Part shown: positions 55,255 to 64,000 of the stretch, piece after piece
Layout: the number at the start of each line of letters is the position of its first letter
Position numbering within the stretch: position 1 is the stretch's first letter
From: Pararhodobacter sp.
GTDB lineage: Bacteria; Pseudomonadota; Alphaproteobacteria; Rhodobacterales; Rhodobacteraceae
Reading direction: 5' to 3'
NCBI GenBank assembly: GCA_020832545.1
Contig: JAFIEK010000018.1
Location: forward strand, 1 to 64,000
DNA length: 64,000 nucleotides
Notes under the pieces: model-generated
What the model saw: only the letters and a program-made list of their open reading frames with translations
Database searches by the model: none
What the model was told of the DNA's origin: nothing
Made by a program: the position numbers and the translations under genes

Positions 55255-55286
55255 CGAAATGTATGGTTATTATGATGAACATTTCG
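55255..55286. promoter_or_regulatory. Palindromic operator between decarboxylase and Lrp-type regulator
   Basis: CGAAATGT (55255-55262) and ACATTTCG (55279-55286) are perfect 8-bp inverted arms with a 16-bp AT-rich spacer. It ends 19 bp before the regulator's ATG and lies 111 bp before the divergent decarboxylase start. Position and symmetry fit a binding site of the Lrp/AsnC regulator controlling both genes. Confidence 0.65.
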
Positions 55287-55305
55287 TCATTATGGCAGGT
55301 GTTGC

Positions 55306-55737
55306 ATGGATGATCTCGACAAGGCGCTGCTGGCGCAACTGACGATGGATGCGCGGCTGTCGCTGGCCACGCTGGCGCGGCGGCTGAAGGTGGCGCGCTC
55401 GACCGTGCAATCGCGGCTGGAGCGGCTGGAAAGTTCGGGCGCGATCGCCGGTTACACGCTCAGGCTGGGCGATGGCGCGCGCGCCGGTCTGATCCGCGCC
55501 AGCGTTCTCTTGATGATCGAGCCGCGCAATCAGGCAGCCATTCTGGCACGCCTCAAGGCGATCCCTGAGGTCGAGCGCGTCAACACCACATCGGGGCGGT
55601 GCGATCTGTTGTTGCAGGTCGCCGCACCTACCACCTCTGCGCTTGATGCGGTGTTGGATATCGTCGGCGAAATTCCCGGCATACGGTCTTCCGAAAGCCT
55701 GATCCACCTTTCGACCAAGCTGGACCGAACCACCTGA
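55306..55737 (+). CDS. Lrp/AsnC-family transcriptional regulator
   Basis: 143-residue feast/famine regulator with an N-terminal helix-turn-helix (about 5-60; LATLARRLKVARSTVQSRLERLE) and a C-terminal RAM (AsnC_trans_reg) ligand-binding domain (about 66-140). Divergent from the ornithine-decarboxylase-like gene, with the perfect palindrome at 55255-55286 in between. It probably senses an amino acid such as ornithine, lysine or arginine (inference). Confidence 0.92.
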   Translation: MDDLDKALLAQLTMDARLSLATLARRLKVARSTVQSRLERLESSGAIAGYTLRLGDGARAGLIRASVLLMIEPRNQAAILARLKAIPEVERVNTTSGRCDLLLQVAAPTTSALDAVLDIVGEIPGIRSSESLIHLSTKLDRTT

Positions 55738-55778
55738 AACCCGCGGCCTCATAGGTTCAAGAGCATCCGAGAGAGGCG

Positions 55779-56498
55779 CTAAAGCTCTTCTTCCCACCAG
55801 CCGCGCCCGGTGCGCCCATCGACATAAACCACGATCACCGTGCCTTCGGCGGGCAGGTCAGGCAAAGCAAACAGACCTGAGCGCCCCTGTGACCCCGCAG
55901 CATCCTGCCAGGTCAGCCGATACTGGCTGCGGCCGTTGATCCGGGTGTTGGTGACGTCGCGGCCAGTCACCCGCGCCTGCCGGACCTCGCCATATAGCGC
56001 CGCGCGCAAGAGCGATGCCTTGCGCCGCCCGATCCAGATCGTCAGCCCCAGCCCGACCGCCCCGAACAGCACGGCAAACAGCATGAAGATCCACCCCGTC
56101 AATGCCGCATTCCCTGGCTCGATTTCGTTCACTGCGGGGTCATGGCCAACATAGCGCACCGGCGTTTCGCTGCCCGGCGGCAGGGCGCCGTATGTGGCGG
56201 CGCTGACGCTCGCACGGGTGGTGACGGCTGGGCCGCTTGCCGGTTGAAAGCGGTAGGTCAGGCGATATTCGGTGCGCGTGTGCCCATCACTGTCGCGCGT
56301 GCGCCGGATGTCGCGGTCAATGACGGTGGCTACGGCTTCAACCCCGTAGACCTCAAGCAACTCAGCGGTGCGCGAAAGATGCAGGGCCACGCTGCCAAAG
56401 ATCAGAGCCATGAAAAGCGGCACAAACGGCACCCAGATGAAATGCCGGGTGAACAGTCGCCTGTAAGAGATCGCGCGTCGCTCAATCACCTCGGCCAT
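55779..56498 (-). CDS. DUF3592 membrane protein
   Basis: 239-residue protein with a transmembrane segment at about 20-40 and a second at about 133-155, separating two similar extracytoplasmic or soluble parts. The first holds the DUF3592 pattern (ATVIDRDIRRTRDSDGHTRT then YRLTYRF) and the second repeats it (ARVTGRDVTNTRINGRSQYR). Function unknown. It follows trpD by 62 bp on the same strand, where many relatives of this organism carry trpC. Confidence 0.8.
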   Translation of the reverse strand: MAEVIERRAISYRRLFTRHFIWVPFVPLFMALIFGSVALHLSRTAELLEVYGVEAVATVIDRDIRRTRDSDGHTRTEYRLTYRFQPASGPAVTTRASVSAATYGALPPGSETPVRYVGHDPAVNEIEPGNAALTGWIFMLFAVLFGAVGLGLTIWIGRRKASLLRAALYGEVRQARVTGRDVTNTRINGRSQYRLTWQDAAGSQGRSGLFALPDLPAEGTVIVVYVDGRTGRGWWEEEL

Positions 56499-56560
56499 GG
56501 CGGGATCCTTTTGATGAATGCAGCAAGGTGTCGCGTCGCCGGCATGCGGTGTCGCGCGTG

Positions 56561-57580
56561 TCAGTCCAGTGGCAAGCGGCTTGCCAGCGCCTCGACCTTG
56601 GCCAGCGCCGCGCCCGAGGCCAGAACCTCCCGCGCCTGTTCGACCCCGTCTTTCAGGCCGTCGGCCACACCGGCCACAACCAACGCCGCAGCGCTGTTCA
56701 AAAGCACAGCGTCACGATAGGCCGGGCGCCCGCCACCGGACAGGACGGCGCGCAGTTCAGCCGCATTTTCAGCCGCCTCGCCGCCCAGAAGGTCCTTGAA
56801 CGGATGCAGCGGCAGGCCGGCGTCTTCAGGGTGAACCTCAAACTCGCGGATCGCGCCATTTTCCAGCGCCGCCACGCGCGACGGTGCGGCGATCGACAGC
56901 TCATCCGTGCCGTCGCCGCCATGTACCAGCCATGCCCGGTCTGACCCAAGCGCTTGCAGCACTTCGGCCATCGGGCGGATCAGATCAGGCGAGAAAGCAC
57001 CGGTCAGTTGCCGCCTGACCCCGGCAGGGTTGGTCAGCGGGCCGAGGATGTTGAAGATCGTGCGCGTGCCCAACTCGGTGCGCACCGGGCCGACATGGCG
57101 CATGGCCGGGTGGTGCATGGGGGCCATCATGAAGCCGATGCCGATATCGCGGATCGCGGCCTCAACATCTGCCGGGCCGACCATGACATTGATCCCCAGC
57201 GCGCCCAGTGCATCAGCCGCCCCGGATTTCGAGCTGAGGTTGCGGTTGCCATGCTTGGCTACGGGCACCCCGGCGGCGGCCACCACAAAGGCCGTAGCCG
57301 TGGAAATGTTGAGCGTGCCCTTGCCGTCGCCGCCCGTGCCGACAATGTCCATCGCCCCTTCGGGCGCACGCACCTTCACGCATTTCGCACGCATCACGGC
57401 GGCGGCGGCGGCGTATTCATCGACCGTTTCGCCCCGCGTGCGCAGGGTCATCAGAAAGCCGCCCATCTGCGCGGGTGTGGCCTCGCCCTCGAACAGGATG
57501 GCAAAAGCTTCCTCGGCCTCAGCGCGGGTCAGCGGGCGGGTGACGGCGGTGGCGATCAGGGGTTTGATGCGCTGGCTCAT
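56561..57580 (-). CDS. trpD: Anthranilate phosphoribosyltransferase
   Basis: Second step of tryptophan synthesis: anthranilate plus PRPP to phosphoribosyl-anthranilate. 339 residues. The PRPP-binding motif [14 protein letters not shown] is near 82-95, with [15 protein letters not shown] near 110-124 and the D/E metal motif in DGTDELSI near 224. Its ATG overlaps the trpG stop by 4 bp (ATGA), so translation is coupled. Confidence 0.96.
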   Translation of the reverse strand: MSQRIKPLIATAVTRPLTRAEAEEAFAILFEGEATPAQMGGFLMTLRTRGETVDEYAAAAAVMRAKCVKVRAPEGAMDIVGTGGDGKGTLNISTATAFVVAAAGVPVAKHGNRNLSSKSGAADALGALGINVMVGPADVEAAIRDIGIGFMMAPMHHPAMRHVGPVRTELGTRTIFNILGPLTNPAGVRRQLTGAFSPDLIRPMAEVLQALGSDRAWLVHGGDGTDELSIAAPSRVAALENGAIREFEVHPEDAGLPLHPFKDLLGGEAAENAAELRAVLSGGGRPAYRDAVLLNSAAALVVAGVADGLKDGVEQAREVLASGAALAKVEALASRLPLD

Positions 57581-58158
57581 GCCGCGACCTTTACCGTATC
57601 AAGGAAGTTTCGCAGCAACTGATGGCCGTGCTGCGAGGCGATGCTTTCGGGGTGGAACTGCACCCCCTCGATCGGCAAGTCGCGGTGCTTCACGCCCATG
57701 ATCATGCCGCTGTCCAGCCAGGCGGTGATTTCCAGGCAGTCGGGCAGGCTGTCACGCTCAACAATCAGTGAATGATAGCGCGTGGCCGCAAACGGCGTGG
57801 GCAGGCCGGCGAAGACCCCGGCACCCGCATGGTGGATCTGCCCCATCTTGCCATGCACAATCTCGCCCGCGCGCACCACCCGGCCACCAAAGGCTTGCCC
57901 GATGGTCTGATGCCCCAGACAAACCCCCAGCAGCGGCGTGCGGGTCTCAGCGGCGGCGGCGACCAGCGGCAGGCAGATCCCCGCCTGATCAGGGTCACAC
58001 GGGCCGGGGCTGAGCACGATGGCCGAGGGCTTGAGCTCCATCGCCGCCTGCACATCCAGTGCGTCATTGCGCCTGACCAGAACTTCGGCCCCCAACTCGC
58101 CCAGATAATGGACGAGGTTGTAGGTAAAGCTGTCGTAATTGTCGATCAGAAGCAGCAT
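57577..58158 (-). CDS. trpG: Anthranilate synthase glutamine amidotransferase component
   Basis: Supplies ammonia from glutamine to TrpE, 193 residues, class I amidotransferase. The nucleophile is C80 in LLGVCLGHQ and the His-Glu pair is in QFHPESIAS near 170. trpE is not in the window. It is the first gene of trpG-trpD and divergent from the polysaccharide deacetylase gene across 152 bp. A PabA role in folate synthesis is possible but less likely next to trpD. Confidence 0.95.
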   Translation of the reverse strand: MLLLIDNYDSFTYNLVHYLGELGAEVLVRRNDALDVQAAMELKPSAIVLSPGPCDPDQAGICLPLVAAAAETRTPLLGVCLGHQTIGQAFGGRVVRAGEIVHGKMGQIHHAGAGVFAGLPTPFAATRYHSLIVERDSLPDCLEITAWLDSGMIMGVKHRDLPIEGVQFHPESIASQHGHQLLRNFLDTVKVAA

Positions 58159-58310
58159 GGAAGGGCCTTTGGCTGGCGGGCGCCCTCTTCATGCCCCTTT
58201 GCGCGGCGCAGGGTCAAGGGCTCTGTGCCCGGCGGGTAGTTATTGGGGTGAAACCAGCGCGATGAGCGGTTATACCGGAGGCGCGAAGAGAGCAGGCAGC
58301 AGGGGGCGCT

Positions 58311-59834
58311 ATGGGCGGCTTCATCAAGGGCATGGCGGTGGGACTGGTTTGTTTCGCGCTGGGATTTGCGGCATTGACGGTTGTGCTGGAGCAGGTCTAT
58401 CCACCTGATCCGGTCGCTGTGCCAGAACCTGTAGCAGAACCGGAAGAGGCTGACGGGCCCGAGGCGTTGGTTGCGGAAGATGGCGCAACAACCTCTGAAA
58501 CCGTGCCTGACCTGCCTGACCTGCCTGCCGGTCAACCCGAGACCGATGCACCGGATGAGGACGCCGGGGCGCGTATTGCAGAGCCGGAAGTGACAAGCGA
58601 TCCTTCCCCCGGTGACGTCTTGAGGGATGAAGCGGCCGACGACATCGCCTCCGAAGCAGAAACAGCCGCGCAGGCGGATGCTGACCCAGTACAGCCTGAC
58701 GCCGGGAACGCGGCGGATGAGACCCCAGCGCCCGAACCGTCAGCGCCCGAACCGTCAGCGACGGAAACCACCATAGCGGAACCGGAAGCAACTGCCCCCG
58801 ATGCTGCGCCGACCCCTGATGTCGTTCCCGACCCCGAGGCTGTCGGCGAAGTTACAACAGGTGACGATCCGGTCCTTGAGCCCGCACCGGCCCCCGTTGA
58901 GGCCCCTCATGCCGACGATATGGGTGCCGACGACACGGGCGCGGGCGATCAGGACTCGGAGGAGCCAACAGGCAACGTGACAACAACCACAGAATCTGCG
59001 CCGACATTGCCGCAGGTGTTGCGCGCAGTGCCCTCGTCGCCCGGCCTTGAACGCGAGATTGACGGCGTGACTGTGGGCCGTTTGCCCAGCATCCCTGCCA
59101 CAGAGCCCGCAGAAGCCACAGACGAGGCGGAGGCTGAAACCGCCGAAGACGCGGGCGATGAAACCCTGCCCGCCCGCGAACGCTACGCCGCGCCTTTTGA
59201 GCGTGCGCCCGGCCCGCTCTTTGCCATCATCCTCGATGACGCCTCAGCCGACCCGGACGCCGAGGTCGCGATTCTGGCGTTGCCCATGCCGGTCTCTGTC
59301 GCGCTGGACCCTCAAGACCCGGACGCGCCGCGCCGCGCACAGGCCTATCGTGCGGCGGGCCATGAGATCGTGATGCTCGCTGCAGGCCTGCCTGCCGGGG
59401 CCACGCCCTCGGACCTTGAGGTCACCTTTGACGGCTGGTTCCGCGCGCTGCCTGAAACGGTCGCCCTGCTGGACCCGCCCCAAGGCGGCTTTCAGGGCAA
59501 TCGCGCGCTGGCGCAGGCGCTGATGCCGTTCTTGGCCGCAGACGGGCACGGGCTGGTCACCTATGAGCGCGGGCTGAACCCCGCCAGACAAAGCGCCAAT
59601 AGCGCGGGCGTTGCCAACACATCGGTGTTTCGTATCATCGACAGTGACAATGAGAACCAGCACACCATCCGCCGCTATCTGGACCGCGCCACGTTCCGTG
59701 CCCAGCAAGAGGGGCAGGTGGTGGTGATGGGCCGCGCCGCGCATGCCGAAACGATTGCCGGGCTGATCGGCTGGCGGATGGAGGGGCGCGCGGGGCAGGT
59801 GTTGATCGTGCCGGTCTCTGCCACGCTGCGCTAA
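58311..59834 (+). CDS. Divergent polysaccharide deacetylase family protein with a long Ala/Pro/Glu linker
   Basis: 507 residues in three parts: one transmembrane segment at about 8-27; a very acidic low-complexity linker at about 30-290 rich in Ala, Pro, Glu, Asp and Thr; and a YibQ-type divergent polysaccharide deacetylase domain at about 300-505 (PLFAIILDDASADPDAEVA, then GHEIVMLAAGLPAG). The layout fits an inner-membrane anchor with the domain reaching into the periplasm to act on peptidoglycan or another glycan. The linker contains a 15-bp tandem repeat. In relatives it often follows a murein hydrolase gene; here it stands alone, divergent from trpG. Confidence 0.85.
   Translation: MGGFIKGMAVGLVCFALGFAALTVVLEQVYPPDPVAVPEPVAEPEEADGPEALVAEDGATTSETVPDLPDLPAGQPETDAPDEDAGARIAEPEVTSDPSPGDVLRDEAADDIASEAETAAQADADPVQPDAGNAADETPAPEPSAPEPSATETTIAEPEATAPDAAPTPDVVPDPEAVGEVTTGDDPVLEPAPAPVEAPHADDMGADDTGAGDQDSEEPTGNVTTTTESAPTLPQVLRAVPSSPGLEREIDGVTVGRLPSIPATEPAEATDEAEAETAEDAGDETLPARERYAAPFERAPGPLFAIILDDASADPDAEVAILALPMPVSVALDPQDPDAPRRAQAYRAAGHEIVMLAAGLPAGATPSDLEVTFDGWFRALPETVALLDPPQGGFQGNRALAQALMPFLAADGHGLVTYERGLNPARQSANSAGVANTSVFRIIDSDNENQHTIRRYLDRATFRAQQEGQVVVMGRAAHAETIAGLIGWRMEGRAGQVLIVPVSATLR
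58726..58755 (+). repeat. 15-bp tandem repeat inside the deacetylase linker
   Basis: CAGCGCCCGAACCGT occurs twice in tandem (58726-58740 and 58741-58755) with a third partial copy. It encodes repeated Ala-Pro-Glu-Pro-Ser. Slippage here would change linker length in five-residue steps without a frameshift. Confidence 0.85.
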
Positions 59835-59936
59835 CTCGGGGAGCGCCAGTTTCGCTTGCCCGGTGTTTCGGGGCGTGCCAAGACGAAGGGGCGGTCCCGC
59901 GCATTGCGGCAACAGGTAACAGGCAAGTGAGCGGTC

Positions 59937-61640
59937 ATGGCAGGTATCGAATTTTCCTCGGTTTTTTATGAAATTTCGGTTCTGGTGATGGTTGCCGCCG
60001 TACTGGGTCTGATCGGCCTGTCGCTGCGCCAGCCGCTGGTGGTCGCCTTCATCGCCGCCGGTATCCTTGCCGGGCCGGACGTTCTGGGCCTTGTGCGGTC
60101 TGAGGATTTCATCGCGCTTCTGAGCCAGATCAGCATCGCGGTGCTGCTGTTTCTGGTGGGGCTGAAACTTGATGTCAATCTGGTGCGCAATCTGGGCAGG
60201 GTGGCAGTGGCGACTGGTCTGGGGCAGGTGGGGTTCACGGCCGCCTTTGGTTTTATTCTTTGTATTGTCATGGGGATAGATTGGCTGACGGCGGTCTATA
60301 TCGCCGTGGCGCTGACCTTTTCCTCGACCATCATCATCGTCAAGCTGCTGTCCGACAAACAAGAGATCGATGCCCTGCACGGCAAGATCGCACTGGGTTT
60401 CCTGATCGTGCAGGATATTTTCGTGGTGCTGGCGATGGTCGTGGTTTCGGCGATCGGGCTGGGTGGAGCTGAAGAGGGCGCTGGCGGCAGTCTGATCTTC
60501 CTGACGCTGGGTGCGGTTGCGCTGCTGGCTTTTGTCTATGGTTTCATCCGCTATCTTGCGACTCCGCTTCTACATATGATCGCGCGCTCGTCCGAGCTGC
60601 TGGTGATCTTCGCAGTCGGCTGGGCGGCGGGTTTTGCGGCGGTGGCTGACTGGATCGGGCTGGGCAAGGAACTGGGCGGTCTGCTGGCCGGGGTCTCTCT
60701 GGCCTCGACGCCGATGCGCGACGCAATCAGCGCGCGGCTGGCGTCGTTGCGCGATTTCCTGCTGCTGTTCTTCTTTCTCAGCCTCGGTGCGGGTCTGGAC
60801 CTGTCCACGCTGGGCGCGCAGGTGGGCCCGGCGATAGTGTTGTCGCTGTTCGTGCTGATCGGCAACCCGCTGATCGTTCTGGCGATCATGGGCTATATGG
60901 GCTACCGAAAGCGAACGGGCTTTCTGGCCGGCCTGACAGTGGCGCAGATATCTGAATTCTCGCTCATCTTCATGGCGATGGGGATCACACTGGGCCATGT
61001 CACGGATGAGGCGATGGGGCTGGTCACGCTGGTGGGATTGGTGACCATCGCGCTTTCGGTCTACATGATCACCTGGTCGCACAAGCTCTACGCGCTGTGC
61101 GAGCCGCTTCTGGGCTTTTTCGAGCGGCGCAAACCATTTCGCGAACTGGAAGAAGACAGCCCCGGCAATGAGCGCGGCTCATATGACTTCATCATCCTCG
61201 GGCTGGGGCGCTATGGCTGCCGGATCGGGCAGGGGCTGCGCGCCAAGGGATTCAAGCTGCTGGGTGTCGATTTCGACCCAGAAGCCCTGCGCAACTGGCG
61301 CAAGATGGGGCTGGACGCGCATTTCGGCGATGCCACAGACCCCGAGTTTCTGGCCCATTTGCCGCTGTCGGGGGTGAAGGCTGTGATCTCGGCGGTGCCG
61401 CGCAGCCGTGGGCCGCTGACCGAGGCTGACAGCCATTCGACCTTGCTGCACGCCCTCAAGGCGGCAGGGTTCGGGCGTGAGGTGGCGGTGACAGTGAACC
61501 AGATGGAGGACGGCGATGCCTATCTCAAGCTGGGCGCAACACTGATTCTGGCCCCGTTTGACGACGCTGCCGAAGGGGCGATCCGCAAGATCATCCATGA
61601 AGGAGACGAGGGCGCGCACCAGCCCGGCCCCATGCCCTGA
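59937..61640 (+). CDS. Kef-type cation:proton antiporter with RCK domain
   Basis: Monovalent cation:proton antiporter-2 family protein, 567 residues. An Na/H-exchanger membrane domain with 12 or so segments covers about 5-385 (FSSTIIIVKLLSD near 125 is typical). A cytoplasmic RCK/TrkA-N domain at about 415-540 has the Rossmann motif DFIILGLGRYGCRIGQG. The C-terminal tail is short. It resembles KefB/YbaL; potassium efflux under stress is the family role, but the ion and ligand are not certain. It follows the deacetylase gene by 102 bp. Confidence 0.9.
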   Translation: MAGIEFSSVFYEISVLVMVAAVLGLIGLSLRQPLVVAFIAAGILAGPDVLGLVRSEDFIALLSQISIAVLLFLVGLKLDVNLVRNLGRVAVATGLGQVGFTAAFGFILCIVMGIDWLTAVYIAVALTFSSTIIIVKLLSDKQEIDALHGKIALGFLIVQDIFVVLAMVVVSAIGLGGAEEGAGGSLIFLTLGAVALLAFVYGFIRYLATPLLHMIARSSELLVIFAVGWAAGFAAVADWIGLGKELGGLLAGVSLASTPMRDAISARLASLRDFLLLFFFLSLGAGLDLSTLGAQVGPAIVLSLFVLIGNPLIVLAIMGYMGYRKRTGFLAGLTVAQISEFSLIFMAMGITLGHVTDEAMGLVTLVGLVTIALSVYMITWSHKLYALCEPLLGFFERRKPFRELEEDSPGNERGSYDFIILGLGRYGCRIGQGLRAKGFKLLGVDFDPEALRNWRKMGLDAHFGDATDPEFLAHLPLSGVKAVISAVPRSRGPLTEADSHSTLLHALKAAGFGREVAVTVNQMEDGDAYLKLGATLILAPFDDAAEGAIRKIIHEGDEGAHQPGPMP

Positions 61641-61687
61641 CGACCGCGATCAAGGCCCATTTGAGGGGCCACGGTTGCGTTTGGCGT

Positions 61688-62014
61688 CTACATCGAGAAA
61701 CTGATGCCGCATCCGCAGCTGGAGCTGGCATTGGGATTATCGATCATGAACCGTGCACCGATCAGTTCCTCTGAGAAATCGATCACCGAATTCGACAGGA
61801 AGGGCAGCGACACCGGGTCGATCACCACTTTCTGGCCCTTGCTCTCCAGCACCAGATCGTCTTCAGCGGGTGCGTCGAGCGTGATCTCGTATTGAAAGCC
61901 AGAGCACCCTCCGCCTGCGACGGCGACACGCAGGGACTGCGCCTCACCGGTTTGCTCGGCGATTTCGGCAAGGCGCTCGAAGGCGCGGTCGGTGACCTTT
62001 GGGGGCAGGTTCAT
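61688..62014 (-). CDS. erpA: A-type iron-sulfur insertion protein ErpA
   Basis: 108-residue HesB-family A-type Fe-S carrier. The ligand cysteines are C37 (GGGCSGFQY) and C100/C102 (SSSCGCGISF). The start is ATG 62014; the frame stays open far upstream through dgt on the other strand, which is only a shadow. The adjacent divergent dgt gene is the common neighbour of erpA in this bacterial group, which supports ErpA rather than IscA. Confidence 0.92.
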   Translation of the reverse strand: MNLPPKVTDRAFERLAEIAEQTGEAQSLRVAVAGGGCSGFQYEITLDAPAEDDLVLESKGQKVVIDPVSLPFLSNSVIDFSEELIGARFMIDNPNASSSCGCGISFSM

Positions 62015-62155
62015 GGATTTTCGGCGTTTTCCTGAGGCATCGAGCCAGATATAAGCGGGCCATGGCGATGCGGCAAGCCCGGAGCTGGCCTGCGCCCCCG
62101 AAGGTACCACCGTATACGCCTCGCGTATGCGTTCCGGAAAGGAAGACATCTTGCC

Positions 62156-63367
62156 ATGAGCGTCTTTGCCCCCTATGCCGCCGATCCCGCGATTTCGCGC
62201 GGGCGCCTGCATCCTGAGCGCATCTCGACCTTCCGCTCGGCTTTTCAGCGTGACCGTGACCGGATCATCCATTCCTCGGCCTTTCGCCGTCTCAAGCACA
62301 AGACGCAGGTGTTCATCGAACATGAGGGCGACTACTACCGCACCCGTCTGACCCATTCGATCGAAGTGGCGCAGGTCGCGCGCACTCTGGCGGCGGCGCT
62401 GGGCCTCAATACCGATCTGGCCGAAGCTATCGCGCTGGCCCATGACCTGGGCCACACCCCGTTCGGCCATACCGGTGAAGATGCACTGGCCGAACTGATG
62501 GAACCCTACGCCGGGTTCGACCACAACGCGCAGGCCCTGCGTATCGTCACACGGCTGGAGCGCCACTACGCCGAATTCGACGGGTTGAACCTGACCTGGG
62601 AAACACTGGAAGGGATTGCCAAGCACAACGGCCCGCTGGTGAACCCGGACGGCAGCCCGCTCAAAGGCCCGCTGCCGCTGGCGCTGAGCGAATACGACAC
62701 GCTGCACGCTCTTGACCTGCACACCCATGCCAGCGCCGAGGCGCAGGTCGCGGCGATTGCCGATGACGTGGCCTATAACCACCATGATCTGCACGACGGC
62801 CTGCGCTCGGGCCTGTTTGACGAGGCTGATCTGATGGAGCTGCCGATCACCGGCCCCGCCTTTGCCGAAGTGGATGCGCTCTATCCCGGCCTTGACCGCA
62901 TGCGCCGCCGGCATGAGGCGCTGCGGCGGGTGTTTGGCACCATGGTCGAGGATGTGATTGCGGTAGCCCGCCACCGGCTGGACGCCGCCGAACCCACGGA
63001 TGCCGATGCCGTGCGCCATCTGGGTGTCACGATCATCCGCTTTTCGGACCGCGTATTTCGCGAACTCAAGGTGATCCGGCAGTTCCTGTTCACCCGCATG
63101 TATCGTGCCCCCCGCGTAGTCGCGATGCGCGCTGAGGTGACCGATGTGGTCCGTGATCTGTTCCTGCTCTTCATGCGCGATCCGGGGCATCTGCCGGAAG
63201 AGTGGCGCGCGGATGTCGCTGCTGCCGGAGACGAGGCCGCACTGGCGCGGATTGTGGCGGATTATGTGGCCGGCATGACCGACCGCTTTGCGTTGCAGGA
63301 ACACGCGCGGCTGCTGGGATCGGATGCCACGAGGTTCACCCGCTACATGGTGTCTGGGCGGGAGTAA
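62156..63367 (+). CDS. dgt: Deoxyguanosinetriphosphate triphosphohydrolase-like protein
   Basis: HD-domain dNTP triphosphohydrolase, 403 residues, of the shorter (type 2) Dgt-like family. The HD motif residues are in RLTHSIEVAQVAR near 63, ALAHDLGHTPFGHTGED near 98-114, and the later aspartate in AIADDVAYNHHDL. The ATG at 62156 follows GGAAAGGAAG. Divergent from erpA with 141 bp between. Confidence 0.93.
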   Translation: MSVFAPYAADPAISRGRLHPERISTFRSAFQRDRDRIIHSSAFRRLKHKTQVFIEHEGDYYRTRLTHSIEVAQVARTLAAALGLNTDLAEAIALAHDLGHTPFGHTGEDALAELMEPYAGFDHNAQALRIVTRLERHYAEFDGLNLTWETLEGIAKHNGPLVNPDGSPLKGPLPLALSEYDTLHALDLHTHASAEAQVAAIADDVAYNHHDLHDGLRSGLFDEADLMELPITGPAFAEVDALYPGLDRMRRRHEALRRVFGTMVEDVIAVARHRLDAAEPTDADAVRHLGVTIIRFSDRVFRELKVIRQFLFTRMYRAPRVVAMRAEVTDVVRDLFLLFMRDPGHLPEEWRADVAAAGDEAALARIVADYVAGMTDRFALQEHARLLGSDATRFTRYMVSGRE

Positions 63368-63432
63368 GGGGCGTTGGCCCCTCTGGGCCTTTCGGCCCAT
63401 TCACGCCCAGGATATTTTTGAGTAGATGAAGG
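63368..63432. repeat. Dispersed gene-end module, copy 5
   Basis: Read from the dgt stop: a GGGGC-GTT-GGCCCC hairpin, a GGGCC-TTTC-GGCCC hairpin, then ATTCACGCCCAGGATATTTTTGAGTAGATGAAG. It lies between dgt and argS, both on the + strand, and probably ends the dgt transcript. Confidence 0.7.
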
Positions 63433-63526
63433 AGGGGTGGCGGCGAAATCAGCCGGGTCAGGAGGCTGCGGAGATTGACCTTGGCGTTTGCCATGGTAGT
63501 GCAGGGGCAATCAGAGGAACGACGAC

Positions 63527-64000
63527 ATGAACCTGTTCAATGATATCCGTGCGCTGGTGCTGGACTGCCTGCAGGACATGGCAGCACAAGGTGTGTTGCC
63601 CCAGGGGCTGGACCTGTCTGCGGTGACGGTGGAGCCGCCGCGCGATGGCGCGCATGGCGATATGGCGACCAATGCCGCGATGGTGCTGGCCAAACCCGCT
63701 GCGATGAAACCACGCGAGATTGCCGAGGCGCTGGCCGCGCGCCTGCGCGAGGATCCGCGTGTTCTGGCGGCCGAAGTGGCCGGGCCGGGGTTTTTGAACC
63801 TGAGGCTGGCGGCGCAGGTCTGGCGGTCGGTGGTTGGTGCCGCCCTGCACGCAGGCCGTGATTTCGGGCGCGCCACGCTGGGGGCCGGGCGCAAGGTGAA
63901 TGTGGAATTTGTCAGCGCCAACCCCACCGGCCCGATGCATGTGGGCCACGCGCGTGGCGCGGTTTTTGGCGACGCATTGGCCGCACTGCTGGATTTCGCA
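63527..64000 (+). CDS. argS: Arginyl-tRNA synthetase, 5' part (cut by window edge)
   Basis: Charges tRNA-Arg with arginine. The first 158 codons are present and run to the last base of the window, so the gene continues to the right; the full protein should be about 570-590 residues. The N-terminal additional domain (about 1-110; [15 protein letters not shown]) is followed by the class I HIGH motif as HVGHARG near 142, preceded by [11 protein letters not shown]. The ATG is at 63527. In relatives it lies between dgt and a SPOR-domain gene, consistent with the left neighbour here. Confidence 0.95.
   Translation, partial: MNLFNDIRALVLDCLQDMAAQGVLPQGLDLSAVTVEPPRDGAHGDMATNAAMVLAKPAAMKPREIAEALAARLREDPRVLAAEVAGPGFLNLRLAAQVWRSVVGAALHAGRDFGRATLGAGRKVNVEFVSANPTGPMHVGHARGAVFGDALAALLDFA

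Noticed and set aside
61688-63400. 570-codon frame on the - strand spanning dgt
   Set aside because: Only its last 108 codons (61688-62014) are a real gene, erpA. The rest is opposite dgt and resembles nothing.

Overview
This 64 kb window looks like a piece of an alphaproteobacterial chromosome, most likely from the Rhodobacteraceae/Paracoccaceae/Roseobacteraceae group. The GC content is high, genes are tightly packed, and many are joined by ATGA or TGATG overlaps. The supporting markers are an IalB-family protein, a DksA that has lost its zinc cysteines, a perfect CtrA-type box, an SqrR/BigR-like sulfide-sensing regulator, a SufT-SufA pair, and an intergenic module ending in GGATATTTTTGA that occurs five times. 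I see no rRNA or tRNA genes, no CRISPR array, no prophage and no insertion sequence. The genus cannot be named from the sequence alone.

Layout. 1-2,010: the end of an amino-acid ABC transporter operon, then class I fructose-1,6-bisphosphatase. 2,508-22,694: a catabolic region in three arms. (i) On the + strand, an M20 amidohydrolase with a complete dipeptide-type ABC transporter (binding protein, two permeases, fused double ATPase). (ii) On the - strand, an acyl-CoA synthetase, a metal-ligand-less amidohydrolase-fold protein, an amidase and a LysR regulator. (iii) On the + strand, divergent from arm ii across a 267-bp control region, a spermidine/putrescine-type ABC transporter, a FAD amine oxidase and a benzoylformate-decarboxylase-like ThDP enzyme. 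An ArsR/AHSA1 pair and a cupin of the (R)-mandelonitrile-lyase type follow. The arms together suggest import and breakdown of an amide- or amine-containing organic nitrogen compound: amide cleavage, amine oxidation, 2-keto acid decarboxylation and CoA activation. The substrate is unknown.

22,746-33,307: housekeeping and regulation. This holds an MBL hydrolase, an orphan EnvZ-like kinase, a MoxR/CoxD-type AAA ATPase, DksA, a FAD monooxygenase, Tgt, SufT, SufA, TpiA, an XRE-cupin regulator and LepA. 33,424-41,949: threonine catabolism (tdh-kbl), a CNNM/CorC protein, divergent peptidoglycan genes (DUF882 peptidase and L,D-transpeptidase), lpxD and ialB. 42,576-46,970: the SqrR-like regulator, the rpsF-rpsR-rplI operon, fabD and an MFS transporter. 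47,058-64,000: an RhlE-type helicase, a diguanylate cyclase behind a CtrA box, prfC, an orphan molybdenum hydroxylase large subunit, an ornithine-decarboxylase-type enzyme with a divergent Lrp regulator, trpGD, a divergent polysaccharide deacetylase, a Kef-type antiporter, erpA, dgt and the start of argS, which is cut by the window edge.

No wholly new multi-gene system is obvious. The best leads are the three-arm catabolic region with its shared divergent promoter, a pseudoenzyme-like amidohydrolase, the hairpin plus GGATATTTTTGA gene-end module, loss of metal ligands in three proteins (amidohydrolase, DksA, Tdh), hairpins placed after ABC binding-protein genes, and an orphan intrinsic terminator that could mark a small RNA.
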